From Colwellia echini (GTDB lineage: Bacteria; Pseudomonadota; Gammaproteobacteria; Enterobacterales; Alteromonadaceae), in the NCBI RefSeq assembly GCF_002843355.2, contig NZ_PJAI02000017.1, forward strand, positions 1 to 64,000: a DNA stretch of 64,000 nucleotides, read 5' to 3'. How positions within the stretch are numbered: position 1 is the first letter of the stretch; every line of letters starts with the position of its first letter. This document shows, piece after piece, positions 1 to 9,602 of the stretch. The position numbers and the translations under genes are program-made. A model generated the notes under the pieces. The model did no database searches. It was given only the letters and a program-made list of their open reading frames with translations, and had not been told where the DNA came from.

Positions 1-2
1 CA

Positions 3-158
3 GCGAGAATTAAAAGGTTTAAAAGCAAGGCATTGATTGAAGAGAATGGTTATTCCCTTGTCAAAATCAATAACGCAGCTTGTAAACCTTTTAAAATCGC
101 CCTCTGGGAGCTATCTCGATACCCACTAACATCGTTAAATTTATTTGATTTAGAATGA
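3..158 (+). other. Open frame running in from the left edge, unidentified
   Basis: A stop-free plus frame enters from the left edge and ends at TGA 156-158. It reads about 51 residues, ending LTSLNLFDLE. The opposite strand also has a 64-codon frame (50-244) directly behind csiV. The two overlap, so at most one is likely to be real. I cannot assign either to a family. The stretch could be the 3' end of a gene, an IS remnant or a repeat. It is listed only because it occupies the space between csiV and the window edge. Confidence 0.2.
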
Positions 159-244
159 CTAAACCGAAACAAATTTGCCTTGTTAATGAGTATCGAATAT
201 AGCTCTGAGTTGAGAAGAAACTTAATCAAATTGGTATTAATCAT

Positions 245-1882
245 TTATTTTTTTGCTTGGGTCACCGCTTCTGCTGCTGGTTTAGTTGGGTCAAAACGTC
301 TAATTTGAACTACCATGCCCATACTTGGATGATCGAAATAATGAATTTCTCCGGTGATCACTCGACGGTCTTGTTTAAATGATGCGATTTCATATTGACT
401 GTTATCACTATTACTTTTGTTAGTGAAATTGTTATTTGTTGTTTTGACTAATGTATGCTTTTTCTCAGCAATGTTAAATTCAGTGTTGATATAAAGATAA
501 TGATCTAAGTGCACTTTAAATAAACCATCAAGCATCCAAGGCTGAGGCGGTGGGGTGATACTCGTTGTGTTATTCACTGTGTTGTTTGTGATCAGGTTTT
601 GATTAGGCTCATCGATAGCATAAGTTAATTCAGCAACGAGTCGCTTAACTTGCTCTGTGTTTGCAGCCGTTTCTGTATCGGTATCTGTTAGCAGGCTAAA
701 TTGTTCGAAAATATGGTTTAGTTGCTGTTGTTTTACTTGCTCTATTTTCTGCTCTTCAATGCTTAGAACAGTAGTGCCTTGCGCACTTCCTTCCTTGACG
801 GCATCTTTGTTAACCGTTTCTGAATTAAGCTTTTGTTGAGTAATTGCTTCTTGGTAGTGCAAATCTAAATTTTCACCGGCAAAAACCTTGATAGCTTTTG
901 CTTGTCTTCTATCTTCACCTATTTGGCGCCAACCAAAATGTAATAGTGATTGGTAATTACGTGAGCGTTTAATTCTATTAGCGATAGATTTTAACTGTAA
1001 TGAATCTTCGCTAATTAAATAAGGGGTATTGCTTGCCCAAATGATTTCATCGGTTTCATCGGCTTGCCATTGCTCAAGGCCGTCGACTGTAGTTTTAAAC
1101 TCTTCAATGGGGAAGCTATCAACATTAAAGCTTTCAAGTTGTTCTACAGTTAGGTTTTGAGTGATCGTTGCCGTTGGAATAATACATAAGGGCGTTTGGC
1201 TTTGACTAATATAATGACTAGGATACTGGGTATAGATTGTTAATGGCTGATTAGCTGTTTGGCTTTGCTCGTTAATATCAAGTAAAGCTTGGCTTTTCTC
1301 TTTAAAGGATGTCGAAATAATAGACACCGACATATTAGCGTTTTCAGAGTTTACTGCGCTGTGTATTGTCTCATTGGCATAGTTATTACTACTAACATTG
1401 CGGAGAGTCGAGTCATTATTAATCAGCGCTTCAGTAGAGCTCTCACTTAAGCTGTCTGGTGAGTTAACATCCGAATTTTCATCTACAGGGTTATCAAGGC
1501 TAAAAGGCGCAAGGCTTATATTATAAGGAAGTGCGGGGTGTGATTGTTCACAACTAGGAAGTAACTGCTTTAATGTCGCAATATTAGGTTGTATATAAGG
1601 CGTTAATAAATCAAAAGCATTTTTCTTTTTATCAGTTAAATTATTAGGGGTGAATTGCTCAGGTTTTTCAGATGAATTAGTGTTTACATGCTTAAAAAGA
1701 ATGATTTCAATTTCAAACCAACGACCATTACCTTCCTCAGTATCATTATCTGCAGCGAACACACTTTGGCCGCTGAATAAACAAAATGAAGCCAATGTTG
1801 AAGTAACTAAACTAGCTAAAGTAGTTGATGTAAAACGACGCTTAAAAGGTAAATTGGAAGCATTGATTAAATTGTATTTCAT
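245..1882 (-). CDS. csiV: CsiV-family periplasmic protein, unusually long
   Basis: A 545-residue exported protein. A Sec signal peptide (about residues 1-43, ending SVFA) is followed at once by the WFEIEIILFKH motif (55-65) that marks the CsiV family (peptidoglycan-binding, cell-shape integrity in Vibrio). The C-terminal part (about 448-530) carries the family's conserved beta-rich region, with HLDHYLYINTEF and GEIHYFDHPSMGMVVQIRR. The middle (about 90-230 and 340-445) is rich in Ser, Asn, Thr and Gln and of low complexity, making the protein about twice the length I expect for the family. It lies 128 bp downstream of mfd on the same strand, the usual neighbour of csiV. Family assignment is fairly sure; a role in cell-wall assembly is inferred from the family. 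Confidence 0.75.
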   Translation of the reverse strand: MKYNLINASNLPFKRRFTSTTLASLVTSTLASFCLFSGQSVFAADNDTEEGNGRWFEIEIILFKHVNTNSSEKPEQFTPNNLTDKKKNAFDLLTPYIQPNIATLKQLLPSCEQSHPALPYNISLAPFSLDNPVDENSDVNSPDSLSESSTEALINNDSTLRNVSSNNYANETIHSAVNSENANMSVSIISTSFKEKSQALLDINEQSQTANQPLTIYTQYPSHYISQSQTPLCIIPTATITQNLTVEQLESFNVDSFPIEEFKTTVDGLEQWQADETDEIIWASNTPYLISEDSLQLKSIANRIKRSRNYQSLLHFGWRQIGEDRRQAKAIKVFAGENLDLHYQEAITQQKLNSETVNKDAVKEGSAQGTTVLSIEEQKIEQVKQQQLNHIFEQFSLLTDTDTETAANTEQVKRLVAELTYAIDEPNQNLITNNTVNNTTSITPPPQPWMLDGLFKVHLDHYLYINTEFNIAEKKHTLVKTTNNNFTNKSNSDNSQYEIASFKQDRRVITGEIHYFDHPSMGMVVQIRRFDPTKPAAEAVTQAKK

Positions 1883-2010
1883 AAAAATCCGTATTTTAAG
1901 GCAGAATTATTGCGCTTGAGCGGCCAGCGAAACGTTAATCTTCAAAAATTATGCGCTCAAGTTTAGCATTATATAGCACTACATTACTAAATCATTACAT
2001 TGCTAACAGG

Positions 2011-5000
2011 TTATTTAATTAAGTCATTTAATATATTGGCAATTAAAGTAAAGCGTTGTTGTGTATCTTCATTGGCTTTAATAAATTTTAATTTACTTGC
2101 CCCCGCCATGCTATACATTGCAGGGCTTTTTTGAATTAAACTAATAATCAACATAGGATCTACCGTTGTACTATTACTAAATTCTATTGAACCGCCAGTC
2201 GCACTTGCTTCAATACGTGATATACCAATAGTTTGCGCTTTAAGGCGTAACTTGGCTATTTGTATTAAGTTTTTACTTGGCTGTGGTAACAAACCAAAAC
2301 GGTCGATTAACTCTACTTGAATATCATCTAACTCATTTTTAGTTTTACAGCTAGCAATACGTTTATATAAGCTTAATCGTAAGCTAACATCAAAAATGTA
2401 TTCTTCAGGTAATAATGCCGGGATACGTAGTTCAATTTCAGTTTGATTCGACATCACTTGGTCAAGGGATAATTGTTTACCTTCTTTAAGTGCTTCAACC
2501 GCTTGGTCGAGCATTTCCATATATAAACTAAAGCCGACTTGGCTCATAGATCCGCTTTGATCTTCACCTAATAATTCACCGGCGCCCCGAATTTCTAAAT
2601 CATGGGTTGCTAGGGTAAAGCCTGCACCTAAATCTTCTAATGAAGCAATGGCGTCTAAACGCTTTTTAGCGTCTTTAGTCATACGCTTTTCATGAGGTGT
2701 TAACAGGTAAGCGTAGGCTTGATGATGTGAGCGACCAACACGACCTCGTAATTGATGTAGTTGCGCTAAACCTAAGTGATCAGCTCTGTCCATAATGATA
2801 GTGTTGGCGCTAGGTACGTCGATACCGGTTTCAATAATAGTGGTACATACAATCACGTTAAAGCGCTGATGATAAAAATCACTCATGATGCGCTCTAACT
2901 CACGTTCATTCATTTGACCATGGGCGGTAACAACGCGCGCTTCAGGGATTAATTTTTGAATGTCTGCCGCAGTTTTATCAATGGTATCAACATGATTATG
3001 TAAATAATACACCTGACCACCGCGTAAGGTTTCACGTAAAATGGCTTCTCTTATCAAGGCTTCGTCGTGTTCGCGAACAAAAGTTTTTACTGCTAATCGC
3101 TTAGCTGGCGGTGTGGCAATAATAGATAAATCGCGCATACCGCCCATGGCCATATTTAAAGTACGTGGAATTGGCGTTGCGGTGAGAGTTAAAATATCAA
3201 CATTGCTGCGTAGCTGCTTAATTTTTTCTTTTTGTTTAACACCAAATCTATGCTCTTCGTCAACAACCAATAAACCAAGATCTTTATATTTAATGCTATT
3301 TTGTAGCAATTTATGAGTACCAATTAGAATATCTACGTGGCCAGATTCAACACGGGCAATCACTTCTTTTTGCTCTTTTGCGGTTTTAAAGCGTGATAAT
3401 ACTTCAATTGTTACCGGCCAATTGGCAAATCGGTCACGAAAGTTTTCATAATGTTGTTGGGCAAGTAAGGTAGTAGGTACCAATATAGCGACTTGTTTAG
3501 CGTCATTTACGGCAACAAAAGCGGCGCGCATCGCTACTTCTGTTTTACCAAAGCCAACATCACCACAAACGAGTCTGTCCATAGTTTTATGCGATAACAT
3601 ATCGCTAACTACAGCATTAATCGCTTGTTTTTGATCGAACGTTTCTTCAAAACCAAAGCTATTGCTGAAAGTTTGGTAATCTTGTTTGTCGCGTTTAAAA
3701 GTATAACCGTGATTACTAGCGCGTTTGGCATATATATCGAGTAACTCAGCAGCAACATCACGAACTTTTTCAGCGGCTTTTTGCTTCGCTTTACTCCAGG
3801 TATCAGTGCCTAGTTTGTGTAAAGGCGCATGATCACTATCGGCACCAGAGTATCGACCAATTAAATGCAGTGAACTAACAGGTACATAAAGCTTGGCTTC
3901 GTTGGCATAACTGAGCATTAAAAACTCGGTGACTATGCCGCTGTTTTCAATGGTTTGCAGGCCTAAATAACGACCAATACCATGTTCAATATGTACCACG
4001 GGTTGGCCAATAGTAAGCTCGGCTAAGTTTTTGAATAAGGCGTCTGCTTGTAAATCTTGTGCTTTGGTTCGACGTCTTGCTTGCGAAACGTGATCACCTA
4101 ATAATTCAGCCTCAGTAATTAGAGCAATAGCGTTTTTCTGGCTATGTCCTTTGGCTTGAAATGAGAAACCCTGAGTTAATCGGTTAACCGTGATACCAAT
4201 GCTTTCATCGCTACTGATAAAGTCATCAATATTATCAAATTGCGCGGGCTTAATACTATCGCGTTCAAGCAATTCAAGTACGCTTTCTCGACGACCTTGG
4301 CTTTGAGCGATAAATAACACTTTACTCGGTGTTAGTTTACTGGCTATAAACTTATTAATAAGCTCAAACGGATGTTTTAATTTATGATTGATTGTTAAAT
4401 CAGGCAGGGCGCTTACATCAAAATATATTTCACTGCTTTTGGTTTTAGCTCGTGTTTCGTCAATTTCACTAACTGTCTCGATAACTACTTCATTTACGTC
4501 TTTGCCAACGTCTTCGTTAATTTCCGTACTAATGCTGTCATTGGTATCTATTTGTTTAGCGGCTAATAAAGTATTGTCGTTTAACGCTGCGGTTTTTATT
4601 GCAAGGCTCTGAATTGATTCTTGCTTAGCAATGGTGATGCGATCGAATGGTTTTAGTGCGCTATAAAGCTGAGATTCCGTTAAAAATAACTGCTCCGGCG
4701 GTAAAAGCGGTCTTGTTGGGTCATAACGTCTATTTTCATAACGATACTCAATATCAAGCCAGTATTGCTTAAGGGAATGTTCAATATCACCACTGATCAC
4801 CACTAATGTATCATCAGTTAAATAATCACATAAGGTGTTACTAAGTTTATTTCCTTGGCCATCTACTTGTTTACTTTCGCCTTTATTATCAGCAAAGAAT
4901 AATGGCAAGTAGTATTCAATTCCTGGAGGTAATATACCGTTACTGACTTTATGGTAAACAGATTCTTTATGGATATTGCCACTAAATTGCTCGCGAAATT

Positions 5001-5724
5001 GACTACGGAACAAGTTAATACCCGCTTCATCAATAGGAAATTCATGGGCAGGTAATAGGTTAATTGCATCAACGGTTTCTTTAGAGCGTTGGTTTTCCGG
5101 ATCAAACAGTCTTATTTCATCAATTTCATCATCAAAAAAATCTAAGCGAAATGGCTTTTTACTGCCCATCGGAAAAATATCTAAAATGGCACCACGGGCG
5201 GAAAACTCGCCGTGTTCTAATACTTGATCAACATTGCGATAACCACTGTCTTGCAAGGCTTGGCGCATTTGATGTAAATCTTTTTTGTCACCCTTTTTAA
5301 TAATCAGGCTATTAGCTTCAATATATTGTTTAGGTGCTAACTTTTGTACTAAGGTAGTGACAGGCACAATAATAATGCCAGTGTCCATACGCGAGAGTTG
5401 ATATAAGGTTGCTAAACGTTGCGAAATAATATCTTGATGCGGTGAAAAATTGTCGTAAGGCAAGGTTTCCCAATCAGGAAATAAGCAAATAGTGGTTTTA
5501 TTTTGCTTATCATGTTTGGCTAAGCTTGTTAATTCTTGCTCAACTTTTAATGCTTGCGGTGTATTATTGGTAATTAATAAAATAGGAGTGTCGGCTATTT
5601 TTGCCGCTTCATAGAGCGCTAAACTACTACTGCTGCCGTGTAAATTATGCCAACTTTTTTTATCTGGATTCTTACCACGGCGCTTGGCCAAAACTGGGGT
5701 TAACAGGCTACTTACTTTGCTCAT
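2011..5724 (-). CDS. mfd: Transcription-repair coupling factor Mfd
   Basis: An ATP-dependent translocase that removes RNA polymerase stalled at DNA lesions and recruits UvrA. Visible in order: a UvrB-like N-terminal region (damage-recognition modules), a RNA polymerase interaction region (VVHIEHGIGRYLGL), superfamily 2 helicase motifs with Walker A GDVGFGKT near residue 718 and DEEH near 820, the TRG/RecG-like part, and a C-terminal TRCF domain. I start it at 5724 (MSKVSSLL), 24 bp inside the longest frame, because AAGGA sits just upstream there and the longer start has no ribosome site. At 1237 residues it is roughly 90 longer than E. coli Mfd. Part of the excess is an acidic low-complexity insert near residues 375-430. 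csiV follows on the same strand. Confidence 0.97.
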   Translation of the reverse strand: MSKVSSLLTPVLAKRRGKNPDKKSWHNLHGSSSSLALYEAAKIADTPILLITNNTPQALKVEQELTSLAKHDKQNKTTICLFPDWETLPYDNFSPHQDIISQRLATLYQLSRMDTGIIIVPVTTLVQKLAPKQYIEANSLIIKKGDKKDLHQMRQALQDSGYRNVDQVLEHGEFSARGAILDIFPMGSKKPFRLDFFDDEIDEIRLFDPENQRSKETVDAINLLPAHEFPIDEAGINLFRSQFREQFSGNIHKESVYHKVSNGILPPGIEYYLPLFFADNKGESKQVDGQGNKLSNTLCDYLTDDTLVVISGDIEHSLKQYWLDIEYRYENRRYDPTRPLLPPEQLFLTESQLYSALKPFDRITIAKQESIQSLAIKTAALNDNTLLAAKQIDTNDSISTEINEDVGKDVNEVVIETVSEIDETRAKTKSSEIYFDVSALPDLTINHKLKHPFELINKFIASKLTPSKVLFIAQSQGRRESVLELLERDSIKPAQFDNIDDFISSDESIGITVNRLTQGFSFQAKGHSQKNAIALITEAELLGDHVSQARRRTKAQDLQADALFKNLAELTIGQPVVHIEHGIGRYLGLQTIENSGIVTEFLMLSYANEAKLYVPVSSLHLIGRYSGADSDHAPLHKLGTDTWSKAKQKAAEKVRDVAAELLDIYAKRASNHGYTFKRDKQDYQTFSNSFGFEETFDQKQAINAVVSDMLSHKTMDRLVCGDVGFGKTEVAMRAAFVAVNDAKQVAILVPTTLLAQQHYENFRDRFANWPVTIEVLSRFKTAKEQKEVIARVESGHVDILIGTHKLLQNSIKYKDLGLLVVDEEHRFGVKQKEKIKQLRSNVDILTLTATPIPRTLNMAMGGMRDLSIIATPPAKRLAVKTFVREHDEALIREAILRETLRGGQVYYLHNHVDTIDKTAADIQKLIPEARVVTAHGQMNERELERIMSDFYHQRFNVIVCTTIIETGIDVPSANTIIMDRADHLGLAQLHQLRGRVGRSHHQAYAYLLTPHEKRMTKDAKKRLDAIASLEDLGAGFTLATHDLEIRGAGELLGEDQSGSMSQVGFSLYMEMLDQAVEALKEGKQLSLDQVMSNQTEIELRIPALLPEEYIFDVSLRLSLYKRIASCKTKNELDDIQVELIDRFGLLPQPSKNLIQIAKLRLKAQTIGISRIEASATGGSIEFSNSTTVDPMLIISLIQKSPAMYSMAGASKLKFIKANEDTQQRFTLIANILNDLIK

Positions 5725-6296
5725 GATTTCCTTACACTTTCCATACACTAATTAAGAGGCGCAATTTTACCGACGCAATTTATAATGTGGCTATTCTAAT
5801 TAAGCTAGCTTCAGATCGCCAGTATAGATGCATTTTTGTTTGTAAATTACAGTGTTATAAAGATTTTATTTTGCTTATTTATTTTCATAACTTGTGCCCT
5901 CAAAGTGAATATCTCGTTATTGGCTTCGCTTTCCTGCCTTGTCCTACCAAGAATGGAACTATTATAGAAGAGGGATTCTATGTGATTGACAACACTAACT
6001 ACACACTTTCATTAGCCCCTACACCCCCGACATTGCCCCCGAACTTAACTTTTTATAATAAATTTACGAGTTAAGTTAGGGTATAAATTAACGCGATAAA
6101 TTATTAAGTTACGTGAGAGTTAGTTACTCATTAGGTTAAGCTAGGCTTAGCTTTAGCATTGACAGAAATGATATTTCCAACTAAACCTAATAATACTGTT
6201 AGGTAGTCATTAGATTGTGGCTAGATATTTTAACTATAAGTTTTAATTAAACACTTAACAGCTACTTTTGATGTATTACTTTACAAGGAATTAAAG
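5725..6296. other. 572-bp intergenic region between mfd and the ComEA-like gene
   Basis: Separates the divergent mfd and ComEA-like genes, so both promoters should lie here. The only recognisable content is a decayed piece of the dispersed ~198-bp repeat family near 5897-5970. A 95-codon plus frame at 5787-6074 crosses that piece. It has no good ribosome site and no family resemblance, so I do not call it a gene. Confidence 0.5.
5897..5970 (+). repeat. Decayed partial copy of the ~198-bp intergenic repeat
   Basis: The segment TCGTTATTGGCTTCGCTTTC (5914-5933) and what follows (GCCTTGTCCTACCAAGAATGG, then ACTATTATAGAAG) match the centre-to-right interior of the three full elements at 20.5, 30.1 and 43.0 kb. 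The left arm of the central palindrome is mutated and neither 19-bp terminal repeat is recognisable. This looks like an old, eroded copy. Confidence 0.6.
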
Positions 6297-6659
6297 ATGT
6301 TAAATAAAGCATGTCAACCCAACACAAGTTCGCTCAAAACACACCCAGTTAAAAAACTATTATCTGTTTTTACAATAGGAGTCGTTTTATTAACAACCCC
6401 GTTATTAGCTAACAGCAAAGAGGTAAATGTTGCTGAATCTAGCCAAGAACAAGCGGTTGTTAAAGAACAAACAGTTAACCTGAATAAATCATCCCTTGAA
6501 CAATTACTTACCCTAAAAGGTATTGGCTATAGCAGAGCACAGTCGATAATTGTTTATAGAGAACAGATGGGGGGCTTTAAATCGGTTGATGAATTGAGCC
6601 AGGTAAGTGGTGTTGGTGAAAAGATCATGAGTGAGAATAGAGCAAGATTAACCATTTAA
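6297..6659 (+). CDS. ComEA-like helix-hairpin-helix protein
   Basis: A 120-residue exported protein. It has a signal peptide of about 40 residues (hydrophobic run LLSVFTIGVVLLTTPLLA), then a short linker and a C-terminal domain of about 60 residues with two helix-hairpin-helix units (LLTLKGIGYSRAQSII and LSQVSGVGEKIM). This is the ComEA fold, which binds double-stranded DNA in the periplasm during natural transformation. Many marine gammaproteobacteria carry small proteins of this type whether or not competence has been shown. AAGGAA precedes the ATG. A strong terminator follows at 6705. DNA binding is inferred from the fold; no other competence gene is nearby. Confidence 0.85.
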   Translation: MLNKACQPNTSSLKTHPVKKLLSVFTIGVVLLTTPLLANSKEVNVAESSQEQAVVKEQTVNLNKSSLEQLLTLKGIGYSRAQSIIVYREQMGGFKSVDELSQVSGVGEKIMSENRARLTI

Positions 6660-6704
6660 GTTAAGCGTTGTTCGCGTTATTTTATTAGCATTTAATATAA
6701 AATT

Positions 6705-6730
6705 AAAAATCAGCTACGGCTGATTTTTTT
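6705..6730 (+). terminator. Rho-independent terminator after the ComEA-like gene
   Basis: A 10-bp perfect stem (AAAAATCAGC / GCTGATTTTT), TACG tetraloop, then a T run. It lies 46 bp past the stop codon. Confidence 0.9.
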
Positions 6731-7033
6731 ATGCTTAAAATTATGTTTTGCTTTTCTACAAAATTTAAGTACGTGGTTTAAGCAAGAGGTAAAATATATT
6801 ACTTTAGGTAGCAATAAAGCACAGAAATTAACTCAATATGTTAAAACCTAAAACCTAAAACCTAAAACCTAAAACCTAAAACCTAAACTTAAAGTTAAGT
6901 ATTGATAAAAATGTTATAAAAAAGCAAAGTGCTTATTACTTTTTGATATATAGAATGCGTTTCTTATGATGGAATATATCTATATTTATGGCATTATAGC
7001 GCCATTAATTTTTCATAAGGTTTGTATTAGCAG
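6731..7033. other. Upstream region of the sulfate activation cluster
   Basis: About 300 bp between the terminator at 6705 and cysD, containing the 7-bp tandem repeat. The cysD promoter should lie in 6890-7020, which is very AT-rich (TTTTGATATATAGAATG near 6941). I cannot choose a single -35/-10 pair with confidence, and I see no clear CysB operator. Confidence 0.35.
6843..6884. repeat. Six tandem copies of a 7-bp unit (AAAACCT)
   Basis: Six perfect 7-bp units run head to tail, followed by a degenerate AAACTT. They lie 150 bp before cysD. The unit resembles a telomere repeat by chance; this is a bacterial intergenic microsatellite. Confidence 0.95.
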
Positions 7034-7933
7034 ATGAATTTAACCCATTTAAAAAAACTTGAAGCAGAATCTATCCATATTTTTCGTGAGGTAGCCGCTG
7101 AATTTGATAATCCAGTAATGTTGTATTCAGTCGGTAAAGACTCTGCAGTATTACTTCACCTTGCTCGTAAAGCATTTGCGCCGGGTAAAATACCTTTTCC
7201 TTTATTACATGTTGATACCAACTGGAAATTTAAAGAAATGATTGCCTTTCGTGATCAAATGGCGAAAGACTACGGTTTTGAATTATTAGTACATCAAAAC
7301 CCAGATGGTATTGCTATGGGTATGGGTCCTTTCACTCACGGTAGTGCAACGCATACTGATGTAATGAAAACTCAAGGCTTAAAACAAGCACTTAACAAAT
7401 ATGGCTTTGATGCAGCTTTTGGTGGCGCACGTCGCGATGAAGAAAAATCTCGTGCAAAAGAACGTGTTTATTCGTTCCGTGATGACAAACATCGCTGGGA
7501 TCCAAAAAGCCAACGTCCAGAATTATGGAATATCTACAACGGCAAAGTTAAAAAAGGTGAAAGTATTCGTGTTTTCCCATTATCTAACTGGACTGAGCTT
7601 GATATTTGGCAGTACATTTATTTAGAAAGTATTCCAATTGTTCCACTTTATTTAGCAGAAAAACGTCCTGTTGTTGAGCGTGACGGTACATTAATTATGG
7701 TTGATGATGACCGTATGCCAATTGAAAAAGATGAAGAAATACAAATGAAGAGTGTTCGCTTTAGAACGCTAGGTTGTTACCCATTAACAGGTGCGGTTGA
7801 GTCAACAGCAACTACGTTACCTGAAATAATTCAAGAAATGTTATTAACAAAAACTTCTGAGCGCCAAGGCCGTGTAATTGATCATGATAGCGCTGGCTCT
7901 ATGGAAAAGAAAAAAATGGAAGGTTACTTCTAA
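7034..7933 (+). CDS. cysD: Sulfate adenylyltransferase subunit 2 (CysD)
   Basis: The small subunit of ATP sulfurylase, which joins sulfate and ATP to form adenylylsulfate (APS) with CysN. At 299 residues it has full family length. The PP-loop ([13 protein letters not shown], about 31-43) marks the ATP pyrophosphatase fold, and the conserved [15 protein letters not shown] and [15 protein letters not shown] segments are present. It is the first gene of a plus-strand run: cysD, cysN, SLC13 permease, cysC, DHH phosphoesterase, galE. Confidence 0.98.
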   Translation: MNLTHLKKLEAESIHIFREVAAEFDNPVMLYSVGKDSAVLLHLARKAFAPGKIPFPLLHVDTNWKFKEMIAFRDQMAKDYGFELLVHQNPDGIAMGMGPFTHGSATHTDVMKTQGLKQALNKYGFDAAFGGARRDEEKSRAKERVYSFRDDKHRWDPKSQRPELWNIYNGKVKKGESIRVFPLSNWTELDIWQYIYLESIPIVPLYLAEKRPVVERDGTLIMVDDDRMPIEKDEEIQMKSVRFRTLGCYPLTGAVESTATTLPEIIQEMLLTKTSERQGRVIDHDSAGSMEKKKMEGYF

Positions 7934-8014
7934 ATCTAAAGATTAAACTTTAGATAGAGCCTCTATTTTCAACATAACATTTTATTTGATTAAAAATTTC
8001 CGAAGGAAAACATT

Positions 8015-9415
8015 ATGAGTAACCAGCAAGAATTAATTGCAGACGATATTCAAGCTTATTTAAAACAGCATGAAAACAAAGAATTAGTACGTTTTTTAAC
8101 GTGTGGTAGTGTAGATGATGGTAAAAGTACCTTAATTGGTCGTTTATTACATGACTCTAAAATGATCTTTGAAGATCAATTAGCAGCAATTGAAAAAGAT
8201 TCAAAAAAATCAGGTACAACCGGTGAAGCTATCGATTTAGCCTTATTAGTTGATGGTTTACAATCAGAGCGAGAGCAAGGCATCACCATTGATGTTGCTT
8301 ACCGTTATTTTGCTACTGACAAACGTAAGTTTATTATTGCAGATACTCCTGGCCATGAACAATATACACGTAACATGGCAACAGGTGCTTCTACTTGTGA
8401 TATCGCAATCATCTTAATTGATGCGCGTTACGGCGTACAAACACAAACCCGTCGTCATTCATTTATTTGTTCTTTATTAGGCATTAAACACATTGTTGTT
8501 GCTGTGAACAAAATGGATTTGGTTGATTACTCACAAGAAAAATATCAAGCAATCAAAAAAGATTACCGTGAATTTGCAGAATCTCTTAACTTTGAAGATG
8601 TACGTTTTGTACCTATGTCGGCGCTTAATGGCGACAACGTAGTAGAAGAAAGTGCAAACATGGATTGGTATCCGGGTGCTACATTAATGAAGTTGTTAAA
8701 TACCATTGATGTAAAAGAGAAAAACGAATTTAGTGAGTTACGTTTTCAAGTGCAATATGTTAACCGTCCTAACCTAGATTTCCGTGGTTTTGCTGGTACT
8801 ATTTCTTCAGGTCATGTGCTTGTAGGCGACACTATCGTAGCCTTACCTTCTGGTAAAGAAAGTGTAGTAAAAGAAATTGTTACCTTTGATGGCAACATTG
8901 ACCGTGCTGATAAAGGCATGGCAGTAACATTAACTTTAGAAGACGAAATTGATATTAGCCGCGGCGAAATCATTGTTAAAAAAGGTAGTTTACCAACCTC
9001 AGCTAAAGAGCTAAATGCAACTGTAGTATGGATGCATGAAAATGAGCTAGAAGCAGGGCGCGAGTACTTTATTAAACACGGCAGCAAAATGACCACAGGT
9101 CATGCTAGTAAAATAGTCAATAAGTATGATGTAAACACTATGGAAGCCTCTGCCTCAGCACAACTTGCTGTAAATGAAATTGGTAGTGTTGATTTTGTAA
9201 TGGGTGAAACATTACATTTTGATGATTATCAAGTTAACCGTGGTAGTGGTGCTTTTATTATCATCGATAGATTAAGTAATCTAACGGTTGGTGCTGGTAT
9301 GATTAATCATGCTATTGCTGAAGATGCAACAGAATACTCAGCGTTTGAATTAGAACTAAACGCACTAGTTCGCAAGCAATTCCCACATTGGGGTGCTCGC
9401 GACATAACTAAATAG
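8015..9415 (+). CDS. cysN: Sulfate adenylyltransferase subunit 1 (CysN)
   Basis: The GTPase subunit of ATP sulfurylase, which couples GTP hydrolysis to APS formation by CysD. The 466 residues carry the elongation-factor-type G motifs: GSVDDGKST (31-39), DTPGHEQY (about 110-117) and NKMD (about 166-169), then EF-Tu-like beta-barrel domains. There is no fused APS kinase, and cysC is a separate gene 2 kb downstream. AAGGAAAA lies just before the ATG, 81 bp after cysD. Confidence 0.98.
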   Translation: MSNQQELIADDIQAYLKQHENKELVRFLTCGSVDDGKSTLIGRLLHDSKMIFEDQLAAIEKDSKKSGTTGEAIDLALLVDGLQSEREQGITIDVAYRYFATDKRKFIIADTPGHEQYTRNMATGASTCDIAIILIDARYGVQTQTRRHSFICSLLGIKHIVVAVNKMDLVDYSQEKYQAIKKDYREFAESLNFEDVRFVPMSALNGDNVVEESANMDWYPGATLMKLLNTIDVKEKNEFSELRFQVQYVNRPNLDFRGFAGTISSGHVLVGDTIVALPSGKESVVKEIVTFDGNIDRADKGMAVTLTLEDEIDISRGEIIVKKGSLPTSAKELNATVVWMHENELEAGREYFIKHGSKMTTGHASKIVNKYDVNTMEASASAQLAVNEIGSVDFVMGETLHFDDYQVNRGSGAFIIIDRLSNLTVGAGMINHAIAEDATEYSAFELELNALVRKQFPHWGARDITK

Positions 9416-9520
9416 GTTTTAGCTTACTTAGTCGCTTTAGTTCAGTAAACGGTATGCACTTTTAAGTCGGACACAGATTAGTTTGACAAAACTAGTTCGA
9501 CAAAATAAGTGTGACAAAAT

Positions 9521-9558
9521 CGCCATAAGCTCTGTTAAGAGTTTGTGGCGTCTTTTTA
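9521..9558 (+). terminator. Terminator or attenuator hairpin between cysN and the permease
   Basis: A 13-nt stem (CGCCATAAGCTCT with AGAGTTTGTGGCG) that pairs fully if two G-U pairs are allowed, with a GTTA loop and then TCTTTTTA. It lies about 105 bp after cysN and 45 bp before the next gene. It could lower expression of the permease, cysC and downstream genes relative to cysDN. Confidence 0.65.
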
Positions 9559-9602
9559 TAAGCACAAGACCAATTTTAAACATAAACATAAGTAGATCAT
9601 AA

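Noticed and set aside
5787-6074. 95-codon plus-strand frame upstream of the ComEA-like gene
   Set aside because: It crosses the decayed repeat element, has no ribosome site, and its translation resembles no protein I know.
6843-6884. Telomere repeat
   Set aside because: AAAACCT tandem units look like eukaryotic telomere sequence, but the array is short, internal and between bacterial genes.
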